A DNA stretch of 35,048 nucleotides from Chrysochromulina parva (lineage: Eukaryota > Haptophyta > Prymnesiales > Chrysochromulinaceae): the NCBI GenBank assembly GCA_002887195.1, contig PJAB01000192.1, positions 1-35,048 on the forward strand, written 5' to 3'. Shown here in pieces: positions 1 through 9,125 of the stretch; within the stretch, counting starts at the first letter, position 1; the number at the start of each line of letters is the position of its first letter. Made by a program: the position numbers and the translations under genes. The notes beneath the pieces were generated by a model. That model was not told where the DNA came from. It did no database searches and saw nothing but the letters and a program-made list of their open reading frames with translations.

Positions 1-150
1 TTCAGCGGTCATCCCCCAAGGCTCTGTAACAGCCAAGATGCTCGCAGCGATCGCGCCCTCTGCCACAAATTCTCCAGGGGTCTTGGGCCTTTCAGCGGTC
101 ATCCCCCAAGGCTCTGTAACGGCCAAGATGCTCGCAGCGATCGCGCCCTC
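1..150. repeat. 90-bp tandem repeat, coding
   Basis: Bases 1-60 and 91-150 are identical except at position 31 versus 121 (a/g). They are separated by a 30-bp linker, giving a 90-bp period. In the minus-strand gene this encodes a 30-residue repeat. The array probably continues left of the window. Confidence 0.9.
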
Positions 151-1797
151 ACCCGGCACGGGCGGAGGCGGAGGCAGGAGGGCGGCCGTCGCGGCGGCAG
201 TCGCGAGGTCGTGGGTGGCAGCCGGTTCACTCGAGACGAATACATCGAGGAGCAAATTGACCTTGCCTGCGGTGCCGTCGTCAGGCCCCTCGAACTTGAG
301 CTGGAGCCTGGTAGGGCTGTCCGGCGCGCACGCCTCGCCCGTGGGCGAGGGTCCTGGCGCGGGCGGCGGCGCGGTACCAGGGGCGGCAGCTGGCTCAACC
401 CATTCAAGCAGATTAAAAATCAAGTCCACGTTGGATGCATTGCCTTCGTCGTCGGACACCACGAGCTTGAGATGCATCATGGAATCGGTCGGCCGCAAGG
501 GCGTTTCGCCAGCCGGAGCGGGCTCTGACGCGGGGCCATTCACGGGCGGCGGCGGCGGCGGGGGCGGGGGCAGGGCGGCAGTTGTAGCCTTCGCGGTGGC
601 GGGCGCGCTAGCGTTGATGGCAGCTGGCATCATAGTATGTGCTTCGAAGGACACACGGTCACCAGGTGCCTTCGTCGGTGCCGGCGCCGCCGCCCCTGGC
701 AAGCTGTGGGATTTGGGGTGCGTATCGCCCCACAAGCCCACATATGTGGCATCCGGTGGCCGATCGAGCACGGTGAGCCTGCCGAGCACGCCCGCGCGTA
801 TGTTTGCGGTGAGTTCGGAGCGTGCTTGCAGCCGTCGCTCGAGCTCTTCATATGCAGTAAAGCTGGTAGGCGCAGGCGCGGGGGCGGGGGCACGCGGACG
901 CGGGCGTGGGTGCGGGTTCGACGATGTCGTGCTCGACGCCTGGTGCGGCCGATCCAGCCCGGGTAGTCTCGGCGCGCTGGCGTGAAGGCGGCTCGGGCGC
1001 AACGAGCCGCTCGACAGGAGCGACCCCTTGGACAACAGCGTCTCACTTGATACGCCAACGTGGCTCACGCAGAGCTGGTCCAACGGCTCAAGGCGGCGCA
1101 CCGGATGGCCGAAGGTGGGCGCGTGCAGCAGTTGGCTGAAGCTGCCGGTCCTCTGCATAGCGCGCGCCATCGATTGCGACGTGGTTGTGAGGCTGATCAT
1201 CTTCTCCATGCCGCGCATCATCGAGTGCGACGTCCGCGCTCGCGGTGCAGTGATACTCGGCGAGGTTTCTGGCTTCGTACTTTCAGACTTTGGCGTCGAA
1301 GCGCGAGTCAATGCATTCAGCGACGAAGTGTGAGTCAATGACTTCGGCGTCGATGCGCGAGACAGCATGCCTGATGGGCGCTCAGCTTCTTCGTCGGCCT
1401 CAGCTCGAACCAGGCCCCCTACGTTGATTTCGCCGCAATCATGCTCGAGCGCCCTCGCCTGGATGCGAAGACCCAGATCATCCTTTGTCCAGATGATCGT
1501 TTGAATGGGGTCGAATGATTTCAGGTTGAGCGTGGACGAATGCATGTCAGGACGATGGTGAATCCGACTCTGCGCATCGGCAATGCTCGCACTGACGCGG
1601 TTCTGCGTGTTCAGAAACGTTTGCCCTTTCTCGGAGACGTAGTGCACCTCCGAAAGGTTCTTCTGGACCGCGACTGTCGTGGGCGCGCGGAGCCGCCGGT
1701 ATAACATCTCGGAGGTGCAGGTGCAGCGGCCAAAGGGCTTGAAGGCCGTGTATTCCTGAAGCAATTCATCATTGCAGCAAGGGCAGCGTCGAGACAT
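1..1797 (-). CDS. Unrecognised repeat-containing protein, partial (C-terminus beyond left edge)
   Basis: An open frame runs from ATG at 1797-1795 to base 1 with no stop (599 codons). An in-frame TGA lies 13 codons upstream of the ATG. I recognise no family. The N-terminus has a Cys cluster (CPCC near residues 6-9, CTC about 20 residues on) that could bind metal. A globular-looking part follows to about residue 125, then Ser/Thr/Arg-rich linkers and a poly-Pro run at about nt 541-573. Two related modules of pattern L-x-L-K-(x)n-DD-(x)n-V-(D/N)-L-(I/L) start at residues 442 and 498. They are followed by Ala/Thr/Pro-rich linkers and a 30-residue tandem repeat (EGAIAASILAVTEPW core) at the edge. 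The duplicated modules argue that this frame, not the overlapping plus-strand ORF, is coding. An upstream exon is possible. Confidence 0.6.
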   Translation of the reverse strand, partial: MSRRCPCCNDELLQEYTAFKPFGRCTCTSEMLYRRLRAPTTVAVQKNLSEVHYVSEKGQTFLNTQNRVSASIADAQSRIHHRPDMHSSTLNLKSFDPIQTIIWTKDDLGLRIQARALEHDCGEINVGGLVRAEADEEAERPSGMLSRASTPKSLTHTSSLNALTRASTPKSESTKPETSPSITAPRARTSHSMMRGMEKMISLTTTSQSMARAMQRTGSFSQLLHAPTFGHPVRRLEPLDQLCVSHVGVSSETLLSKGSLLSSGSLRPSRLHASAPRLPGLDRPHQASSTTSSNPHPRPRPRAPAPAPAPTSFTAYEELERRLQARSELTANIRAGVLGRLTVLDRPPDATYVGLWGDTHPKSHSLPGAAAPAPTKAPGDRVSFEAHTMMPAAINASAPATAKATTAALPPPPPPPPPVNGPASEPAPAGETPLRPTDSMMHLKLVVSDDEGNASNVDLIFNLLEWVEPAAAPGTAPPPAPGPSPTGEACAPDSPTRLQLKFEGPDDGTAGKVNLLLDVFVSSEPAATHDLATAAATAALLPPPPPVPGEGAIAASILAVTEPWGMTAERPKTPGEFVAEGAIAASILAVTEPWGMTAE

Positions 1798-1920
1798 GCT
1801 CGACGGTCGTGCAAAGAGGTGGCGCGCAGCTCACGCAGCAAAAAGGGTGGCAAAAGTGAAACGTCGATCGGGCCCTGCGTTGGTGGATTCCTTCGAATCA
1901 TGCTGTTGAGCTGTGAAACG

Positions 1921-1941
1921 CACACACGCGCGCGCGCGCGC
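1921..1941. repeat. (CA)n(CG)n microsatellite
   Basis: An alternating purine-pyrimidine run: about three CA units followed by seven CG units. It lies about 125 bp upstream of the ATG at 1797. Confidence 0.85.
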
Positions 1942-3055
1942 TCTCCGGACCCCCAAGCACGGGGGCCGCTATCGCAATGGACGGAGGCGTGGCCGACACA
2001 GCCTGCTATAGTGCTATTACACAAGCCGTTAATCGGCGGGGTCGGGGCTCGGGGGAAGGAGTAACACTCCCCCCTAACGTAACCCGATAGTACCGATGGG
2101 GCCACTGTAAGCAGCGGCAGCCGCCGCGGCAGCGCGCACGCGCGCGCGCCGCGGTGCCGTCTCCCCCGCGAGCAGCAGCGTGACTCTCCTCACGTGCTGC
2201 ACCGTCCGTACGCTATTCAAAGTTAAGTACTTAACGCGGTTATGAGAGGGAAGAGGGAGGCGAGAAACGATGAACCCACACTCAGGTTCGCGTAACGGTA
2301 AGCCCAAACGCCGCGGGCGTTTCAGGGTGTGACGAACCGGACCTCTCGAAATCGCACAATCCTTCGCCTTTCGATGGTCCATTCAGCGTCCCTCGCCTCA
2401 GTCAGTCAATCGCCCTCACCCTTCGCCGCACCTGTGTCGCATGATAGGGGTACGGGTACACACATCATGCTGTGATAGAATGTCACCGGGCATGCCATGT
2501 GTCCTCCGCGGTCCACACGCCAGTCAGGCGAGGTGGTTGCACGGACTAGAGGTCTAGACCGTGTCCGCAGGGGGACTACAGGTCCTGCCCGCGTGCCCGG
2601 GGTCGCATACGGTGGGGCTCGGCCGCGCGCGTCTCGTCAACGGCTGACGAAACTCGGTGCTAATCAAGAACTATGAACAACGACTCTGACCTCCATAACC
2701 GTACGCCCCCCAGCATCCGCGCCGCAAGCACGACCGCCGCGCGCCGAGCACTGGCGAGGTCGCGGAGCCTCGCGGCGGTATCGTGCGCCTCGCGCCGTCG
2801 CCCCGCCACCTCGGCGAATCATCAAGGCAAGTCAAGAAAAACTAAACAACGGATGCCTGGTGAGCGCGGCATCCTAGTCCCTGTTCAACAGTTCAAGCTA
2901 GACCAGGCTCTATCGCGGTGGGTGGGCGGGAGGCACTTCTCCTCTCTATTACTCGCCTCTGAACCCGCTCTGTTGCTGAGTGACGAGTCGAGATCTGCTG
3001 GGCGCGTGGACGGGATTGTGATCGGCAATCTGGAATCAGGTGTGGGGATGGTTGG

Positions 3056-3070
3056 GTGTGTGTGTGTGTG
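3056..3070. repeat. (GT)n microsatellite followed by a G run
   Basis: A short GT repeat passes directly into a G-rich run (to about 3085) in the 3' flank of the Sfi1-like gene. Confidence 0.85.
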
Positions 3071-3409
3071 GGGGGGGTGTGGGGTTGGTGCGTCCTAAAC
3101 CATCATCGTACGTCTGCTGGGTCGTTCGGGTCGTGCCGCCCGGCCTCCGGCTCGCGCGCGCCTGCGGCTCCGCCGTCCAGACGTGCGTCGTTTCTGGCGC
3201 TCATGTTGCTGGCGCTGCTCCTCGCCTGCTGCTGTTGCTTACGTGACTGTCAAGCATCCGCCGGGCCGATCTTGCGATCATGATCTCCCCGCCAGCTTGA
3301 CTTTGGCCGTTTGGCGTTTGGGGTTTCATTCAGTTTCAGACCCGAGATCGGGCCGGGACTGAGTCCCCATTTTTTCGATTGCGGACGCCCTATCGCAATT
3401 CCTAATGCT

Positions 3410-6400
3410 CTATTCCTCATCTTGCCACCTAACGACCCGACTGCTGCGCTTCGCGTGGGCCTGGCCCGCCTTCGGCACTAGTTGCTGCACCTGATGGTGC
3501 TGCTGGTGCTGCTGCGTTTTGGCATTCTGCTGCCGCGTCTCAGCGGCCTCGGCGATCTGCCAGCCGGCCCGGACGACTTCGGCATACCGCGAGGCGAGCA
3601 GCTGGGGCGCGGGCGGCGCCGCGCGCGGCGCGGTGCTCCAACCCACCGAGCGACGCCCGTGCATGCCGCGATGCGACGCAGCGGCCGGCCCAGCAGCCTC
3701 GACGCACGCGAACTCGCCCGTCGTGCCCCCTATGCTCCCTTCGGTGGGCGGCGGCAGCTCGGCGAGGGGGGCGCGGAGCGTCAACGCCCACGGCTGGACC
3801 CGCGCGTTCGGCAGCGCCCGCTGCTCCACCTTGGGTTGGACGCTCCGCGACCGCGCTGCCGCCTGCGCCGCCACACGCTCGGCGCGCAGCCGCCCCGCCG
3901 CGCGTGCCGCCTCGTCGATCAGCTCCCGCCCTCGCGCGGTGCCCGCCCCGGTGCCCGCCGCGGTGCCCTCGGAACGCCGTGGTGCCGCCGCCACTCTCGG
4001 CGACTCCTCAGTTATCGCCGGTGTCTCCGCCGGTGTCTCCGCCATCGTCCACGCCTCGCGCGCCGCCAACGCCTCGGCCGCCCCGCGCCAAACCCGCGCC
4101 GCCTCAGCCGCCCCGCGCCAGCCGCGCGCCTCCGCCGCCGCAAACAGCCACGCCCGCAAGGCGCCGACGAGAGAATCGCGCTCCGCCACTGCGACCGCGC
4201 GCCTGTGAAGCAGCCAGCGACGCAGCCCTTCGGCCGCCAGCGGTTGCCAGCGCCCCCGAAGCGCCCTGCACAGCGCTCTGAACGCAACGTGGGTGGTCGC
4301 GGCGGAGGCGGCGAGGAGGCCCCAGACACCGCGTGCATGCCATTGGCGCCACGCAGACAGCGCTGCACCAAGCCGCCGGTGCGTGAGGTTCGCCGCCACA
4401 CGCGCGCCATACTGCCACCGCGCACGCCACTGCCCCGTCGTATCCGATGCCTCCCAACGACGCCACGCCCGCCAGCCTCGCCGACGCGCGGCGGCTGCGC
4501 ACACGCGCGCAGCGGCGGCCGCGGCGGCCGCGGCGTCGTAGGCGCGGCTCGCGCGCCGATGGTGGCTGATGCGCCATCGCAGCAGCGACGCGAGTAGCGG
4601 CGGCCGATGCACGAGCTGGAGCGCCAAGTCGCTCTGCAGCTTCTCCACCCACTGCCGCCACGCGCGCCGCCCGGCACGCGCAAGTCGGCATTGGCGCACG
4701 AGCCGCCGCCGGTGCGCTGCCTCGTCACGCCACCGCTCGGCACGGCGCGCCCACTGGCGGAGCGCGATGCGCGGCAGGGCGAAAGCCATTGCATACGCCT
4801 CCGCCTCAAGCATGATCCTCTTCGCCACCTGACACCGTGCGAGGTGCCGTTGCCAGAGGTGCACATGGCGCTTCAGCAAGCCGTGGAGCAATGACCGCGC
4901 GCACGCCTTGAAGGCCGCGTCAGCGGCGGCGCAGCCATCGGGCCAAGCGCGCAGCGTGACGGCGAGGCGGCGAGCGGCGAGAATACGTCGGGATGTGAGC
5001 ATGAGCTCGTACTGTGCGAGCACCTCGTCCCACGTGTGCACGGCTCGGCACAAACGCACCCTATCCGCCTGCCGCGCTCGCGCCGCCGCCGCCGCCACGT
5101 CCGCGGCCAACGATTCCCCCGACTCGCGCCACAGCACCAACGCCTCCCGCAGCCGGCACAACGAGCCACGCGCGCGCTCCGCCGCCTCGCGACGCCCAGC
5201 CTCGGCCGCCGCCACGAGCGCCTTGAACGCGCGCCCAACAGCTGCGAACATGAGCGTCGCCCGCGCGCCCATCCATGCCACCGGTGAGATCGGTATGAGC
5301 TCCGGCGGCGCGTCGTGCGAGCAGACGAGGCACCAGCGCCGCACCACGTCACCGAGGGCGCGTCGCTTCGCCGTCCTCATCATGTGCGTAAGCCAGACGA
5401 CCTGCAACCCCGCCGCTAGCCACGCCGCCCACGCCATTCGGCGGCGACGCGCGTCGCCGCGAGCGCACGCTACGGACCCGAGCACGCCCGCAAGCGTGCC
5501 AAGCCGCAGCTGGCTCAGCAGTCGACGCGCCGCGCGCGTGGCCACGCCGAGGCCGATACCACCCCACCATTTGGCCAGCGTCGCTTGCACTGCCGCCGCC
5601 GCGACTTGTGCTCGCCAAACATCCTCCCACCGACGCAGCGCCAGCTGTAGCCAGCCGAGATTGCCGGCGGCCCCCCCAATCGACGCACCGAGCCTCGCCG
5701 CGGTGCCCTCTTGTGTCCGGACGAGCCATTGCAGCCACGCGCGTTGCCGCCGCCAAGCCTCCTCCGCTAGGGCATGCGTGCGCGTGAGCACAGCGAGCGC
5801 GCAGCTCGCCACCCACCGCTGCACCGCCCGCGCACAGAGCGCACGCTTCCGGTGCGCCCACGCGGTACTCTTCGCTGCGGCATGCATGAGGGACGCATCC
5901 ACCCAAGCGCCTATCCAGGACAACAGGCCACGCCGGAGGGCACCCGCCTCCTTTGCCGCGCGATGGCGTGCCGCGCGCACCTTCAGCGACGCCCACTGTG
6001 CCCACACGCCCCACGCCCGCTGCAGCGCCGGGCGCGCCGCGCGTACGTAGGCGAGCGTATTCACCGTCAACCGACCCTTCATCCAGAGCGCCACGACGCC
6101 GCCAAGCGTCGGGCGGCGCAGCGCAGCCGCAAGACGCACAGCATTGAGGAAACGGATGCGCAGCGAGCCGTACCATGGCGAGGGATGCGTTGCAGCCTCG
6201 AAGCGCTCGGCGGTTGAGCGAAGGGCGCGCGTGCAGGCGCACGCATCCCACCACGGGTACAGCGCTCGTACGAGGCGTACGTGGCGGGGAGAATCCGCTC
6301 GCTCGAGGGCCGCTGTAAAGGCGCGCGTGCGGGCGCAAGCATCTCGCCACGGGCGCAGTGCTCGGGCGAGGCCCACGTAGCGCGAGGAGTCTGCGAGCTC

Positions 6401-8887
6401 GAGCGGAGGCGCGTCCGGTGCGTGCCAGCCGAGGGCGTGGGCGTGGGCAAGCGAACCGAGCCGCAGCTGCCACAACGCGCGGCGCCAGAGGCGTAGTGCC
6501 GCCGCCGAGCGCGCACGATTGCCCCATTCGGCCGCCTGCGAGCCAGCCGCCCGCATCAATAGCACAGCGTGGCTCTCGGCCTGCCAGACAAGTATCGAGC
6601 GCTGGAGCCGCACCCGCGCGCGCATGCCTCCGATCGCACCAAACGCGTCGGCCACGCGCTTGAGCGCTGCCGCGCGACGGCGGCCCGCGCCAATGGCGGC
6701 CGCGGCCGCCCGCCACGCCCGCAGCGCGCGCCGGCCATCCAAGCCGCTCTGGAGGCGATGAACGTGCGCACGCTCGAGCGCCTCGAGGCGCGAGAGAGGC
6801 AGGGTCTTTGGCGAACACATCTTCAATGACGGCGGCACCACGACGGCATTGAAGCCCTGGGTGCGCGCCTGGTCAGGGCTGGTGTTAGGGTTAGCGGTGG
6901 GGACCCAGGGGCTCGCCAGCCGGGGGCTCGCCCAAGTGCCCGGGGGGGGCGCCACCGTCTGCAGCAATGACGACGACGACGACGGCTCAGGATGCAACGA
7001 GGCATCGGTGGCACTCGGTCGCCCTATCTCAGCATGCAACGAGGCGCGAGGTGTGCCATCGGTCGCACCATCCGCAGACGCATGTGGGGAGCCCTCCGCC
7101 GGCGCCACGAGCACGTCCTTCCTAACTAGGCCAACCGCCGGCGCCACGAGCACCGCCGCCACCTCCATCTCGGCCACCAGCTCGTTCCGCTCCCACTGCT
7201 CCTCCTCGTCCCACGTCCCCGTGTCCCCGCTCGCACCGCCACCGTCACCTTCGCCCTGTACTGCCGGCGCCGCCTCGGCCATCGGCGCCGCCTCCGCTAC
7301 GTGCTCCGCACCTCCGCCGCGCAGCCACACCGGCAACGGCACCATCCGGGTGCGCATCTGCCGTGCGTGCATGCGCCGCCAGTAGCGCAGACGGTGCCGC
7401 TGGCGCGCAATCGCATGGAAGCACTGCGCCGCGTCAAAGCGCACCGCTTGCCGCCGGCACGCCTGCCGCCACTCGACGAATGCACTGACCCAGCGCAGAA
7501 ACGCACGTCGGCCGCGCAGCTTCACAACATACGCCACCACCACAGCGAGCACCGGCTCTCGTGCCCACTGCAACTTCCGCGCACGCCACACCGCATGCCA
7601 AGCCGCAAACGCGAGCCGCCGCCGCCGCCGCCACATTGCAGCCACGACACGGGCCGGCCAGCTGCCGCCTCGCGCGCGCACTCGCCACGCGGCAAGCTGG
7701 CGCACGAGCTCCGAGCGCCGCCACGCCGTGCGAGCATACCCGCGGAGCCGCGCGCTGTGCCCGCACTCGGTCGCATGCCGGAGCCACGTCAGCAAAGCGT
7801 CGCGCCGCGCCGCGCCCTCGCGCCGCTGGCCGAGGCGTGACCAAACCCGGAGGGCGCGGTACGCGGCGGCGGCGCGCAGCCATACTTGGAGAGTGAACAC
7901 CAAGACACGCCTCTCCTCATGCCGCACGCCGCGCGCCCTCATCGCCTGCAGCTCGTCCAAGCGCGCCGTCTGCATCGTACGCCCCTCGGGCGTACCCACG
8001 CCGCTCACACACCCGCACCGCAGCCGAAACCGCCACGTGTGCACCGCCTGGCGCAGACCGTTACGGGTCGCAAAGAAGGTAGCGCGCGCGTCGCATTGGG
8101 CGTGCGCGAGCTCTGCCGCCCGGTACGCCTCCGCCTGCGACCGCAGCCAGTGCAAGTGCCGCTGCCGCTTGCTCCTCGCCAGCGCCGCCGCCACCGCACC
8201 ATCGGCCGTCGCCCAAGCGCCCGCGCGCGCGGCGGCGAACGCCCAGCGTTGGAGCGCCGTGATGAGCGCGTAGGCGGCCATGGCCTCTGCATACCCTTGA
8301 TGGCACCGCTGCTCGATGGCCCACCGTTGCAGAGCGCGCAGGCCGCGTGCTGCTCGCAGCCGCCACGCTGACTCATCCGCCCACCGCGCGCGCTCTGCCG
8401 GGCCCATCCGGGCGATGGCGCGCCGCCAGCGGTCGAGGCAGAGGGCACGCTCGTGGAAGATGAAGCCCTCGGCGACGACATCTGATGCGATCGCGCGCCT
8501 CTTCGCCGCCTGTGCGCGCCGCGACCAGCTCAGCAGCAGCGGGCGAAGCATGGGCCGCCTGCCCACGGCGCGCTGCCACCGCGCCATTACAATGCGAGGG
8601 TGGGTGCGCCACAGGGCCAGGACGACGTCAAATGACCAATAGAGTGCGAACCAGATGCGCACGCCTACCGTCGCATGCGCCGCCGCGAGCGAGCGCGCAC
8701 GCAGCAGCGCAAAATGTTGCGCCCTTCGCTTCCACCGCAGCAGGTGCCGGCGCTGAACGACGACCGCTCGCTGTTGTGCGCGTGGCGAGATGCCACGGGC
8801 ATAGCGCGGATCGGCGACGACGCTTGGGCGTTCAGGCGACTTGTGGCTCACGCTTTTCGTCAGTGGTGTTTGAGGCGTGCGTTCCAT
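3410..8887 (-). CDS. Sfi1-like Trp-repeat protein (putative centrin-binding)
   Basis: An 1825-residue protein read from ATG at 8887. The frame stays open 40 codons further upstream, but without an ATG. Almost the whole length is short Arg/Ala-rich helices of the form A-L-x-x-W-x-x-x-x (for example GLRALQRWAIEQR, ITALQRWAFAAARA, LALRRWEDVWRAQ), with dozens of Trp spaced about 20-35 residues. This is the signature of Sfi1 repeats, which form a long helix that binds centrins at spindle poles and centrioles. An acidic, Pro/Ser/Ala-rich linker at about residues 515-700 splits the repeats into two blocks. A 32-residue unit is tandemly duplicated at 6203-6394. The C-terminal about 200 residues are Ala/Arg/Gln-rich and repeat-free. 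Role and location (basal body, centrosome, flagellar root) are inferred from the family. Another Trp-rich helical repeat protein is the alternative. Confidence 0.75.
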   Translation of the reverse strand: MERTPQTPLTKSVSHKSPERPSVVADPRYARGISPRAQQRAVVVQRRHLLRWKRRAQHFALLRARSLAAAHATVGVRIWFALYWSFDVVLALWRTHPRIVMARWQRAVGRRPMLRPLLLSWSRRAQAAKRRAIASDVVAEGFIFHERALCLDRWRRAIARMGPAERARWADESAWRLRAARGLRALQRWAIEQRCHQGYAEAMAAYALITALQRWAFAAARAGAWATADGAVAAALARSKRQRHLHWLRSQAEAYRAAELAHAQCDARATFFATRNGLRQAVHTWRFRLRCGCVSGVGTPEGRTMQTARLDELQAMRARGVRHEERRVLVFTLQVWLRAAAAYRALRVWSRLGQRREGAARRDALLTWLRHATECGHSARLRGYARTAWRRSELVRQLAAWRVRARGGSWPARVVAAMWRRRRRLAFAAWHAVWRARKLQWAREPVLAVVVAYVVKLRGRRAFLRWVSAFVEWRQACRRQAVRFDAAQCFHAIARQRHRLRYWRRMHARQMRTRMVPLPVWLRGGGAEHVAEAAPMAEAAPAVQGEGDGGGASGDTGTWDEEEQWERNELVAEMEVAAVLVAPAVGLVRKDVLVAPAEGSPHASADGATDGTPRASLHAEIGRPSATDASLHPEPSSSSSLLQTVAPPPGTWASPRLASPWVPTANPNTSPDQARTQGFNAVVVPPSLKMCSPKTLPLSRLEALERAHVHRLQSGLDGRRALRAWRAAAAAIGAGRRRAAALKRVADAFGAIGGMRARVRLQRSILVWQAESHAVLLMRAAGSQAAEWGNRARSAAALRLWRRALWQLRLGSLAHAHALGWHAPDAPPLELADSSRYVGLARALRPWRDACARTRAFTAALERADSPRHVRLVRALYPWWDACACTRALRSTAERFEAATHPSPWYGSLRIRFLNAVRLAAALRRPTLGGVVALWMKGRLTVNTLAYVRAARPALQRAWGVWAQWASLKVRAARHRAAKEAGALRRGLLSWIGAWVDASLMHAAAKSTAWAHRKRALCARAVQRWVASCALAVLTRTHALAEEAWRRQRAWLQWLVRTQEGTAARLGASIGGAAGNLGWLQLALRRWEDVWRAQVAAAAVQATLAKWWGGIGLGVATRAARRLLSQLRLGTLAGVLGSVACARGDARRRRMAWAAWLAAGLQVVWLTHMMRTAKRRALGDVVRRWCLVCSHDAPPELIPISPVAWMGARATLMFAAVGRAFKALVAAAEAGRREAAERARGSLCRLREALVLWRESGESLAADVAAAAARARQADRVRLCRAVHTWDEVLAQYELMLTSRRILAARRLAVTLRAWPDGCAAADAAFKACARSLLHGLLKRHVHLWQRHLARCQVAKRIMLEAEAYAMAFALPRIALRQWARRAERWRDEAAHRRRLVRQCRLARAGRRAWRQWVEKLQSDLALQLVHRPPLLASLLRWRISHHRRASRAYDAAAAAAAAARVCAAAARRRGWRAWRRWEASDTTGQWRARWQYGARVAANLTHRRLGAALSAWRQWHARGVWGLLAASAATTHVAFRALCRALRGRWQPLAAEGLRRWLLHRRAVAVAERDSLVGALRAWLFAAAEARGWRGAAEAARVWRGAAEALAAREAWTMAETPAETPAITEESPRVAAAPRRSEGTAAGTGAGTARGRELIDEAARAAGRLRAERVAAQAAARSRSVQPKVEQRALPNARVQPWALTLRAPLAELPPPTEGSIGGTTGEFACVEAAGPAAASHRGMHGRRSVGWSTAPRAAPPAPQLLASRYAEVVRAGWQIAEAAETRQQNAKTQQHQQHHQVQQLVPKAGQAHAKRSSRVVRWQDEE
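6203..6394 (-). repeat. 96-bp tandem duplication inside the Sfi1-like gene
   Basis: Two adjacent 32-residue units begin ADSSRYVGLARALRPW and ADSPRHVRLVRALYPW and are conserved along their length. The junction is at 6298/6299. This is a recent-looking gain of one Sfi1-type repeat. Confidence 0.8.
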
Positions 8888-9125
8888 GAGGTGGCAATGG
8901 AAAGAGGTAGATTCGCGAAAGCACTTGGCCGGCAGCGAGCCAGCGCCGCGCCGCTGCGCTTCTCGGTCTTCGTGAGGGAGGATATGTAGGAGGAGAGGAC
9001 GAATCAAATTTAGGTGACGCTTATTTGGCTTCCCCCTAATTTGTCAAGCGGCATCCAGACGGGTTATTGTTGTGAATCCAGGGCGTGGAACAGCGCCACT
9101 ACCCGGTCTACTGTGAGAGCTGTGA
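8888..9125. promoter_or_regulatory. Divergent intergenic promoter region
   Basis: 238 bp separate the ATGs of the Sfi1-like gene (minus) and the PH-domain gene (plus), so both promoters must lie here or overlap the 5' ends. I see no TATA box or other named element. Confidence 0.5.

Larger units (their letters stand above)
1798..3409. other. Intergenic, no convincing gene
   Basis: This 1.6-kb stretch holds only short low-complexity ORFs in every frame, none with a recognisable motif. It must include the promoter of the minus-strand gene starting at 1797 and the 3' flank of the Sfi1-like gene ending at 3410. It contains two simple-sequence tracts, listed separately. I found no tRNA T-loop/acceptor arrangement. 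Confidence 0.6.

Noticed and set aside
38..985. Plus-strand 315-residue ORF
   Set aside because: It is low-complexity Ala/Gly/Ser and antisense to the longer minus-strand frame, which has internal repeats and module structure.
2673..3098. Plus-strand 141-residue ORF in the 1.6-kb gap
   Set aside because: No motif, mixed composition, ends in the GT/G microsatellite; not supported as a gene.
3482..4597. Plus-strand Arg/Pro-rich ORFs over the Sfi1-like gene
   Set aside because: Many such frames tile the whole gene. They reflect GC-rich codon use opposite Trp/Arg/Ala codons.
6885..6900. Telomere-like TTAGGG units
   Set aside because: Only two units, inside the Sfi1-like coding sequence. The similar GGGTTAGGG at 29579 is the edge of the MITE. 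No telomeric array.
8888..9007. 40-codon N-terminal extension of the Sfi1-like ORF
   Set aside because: Starts at TTG; the first ATG is at 8887.
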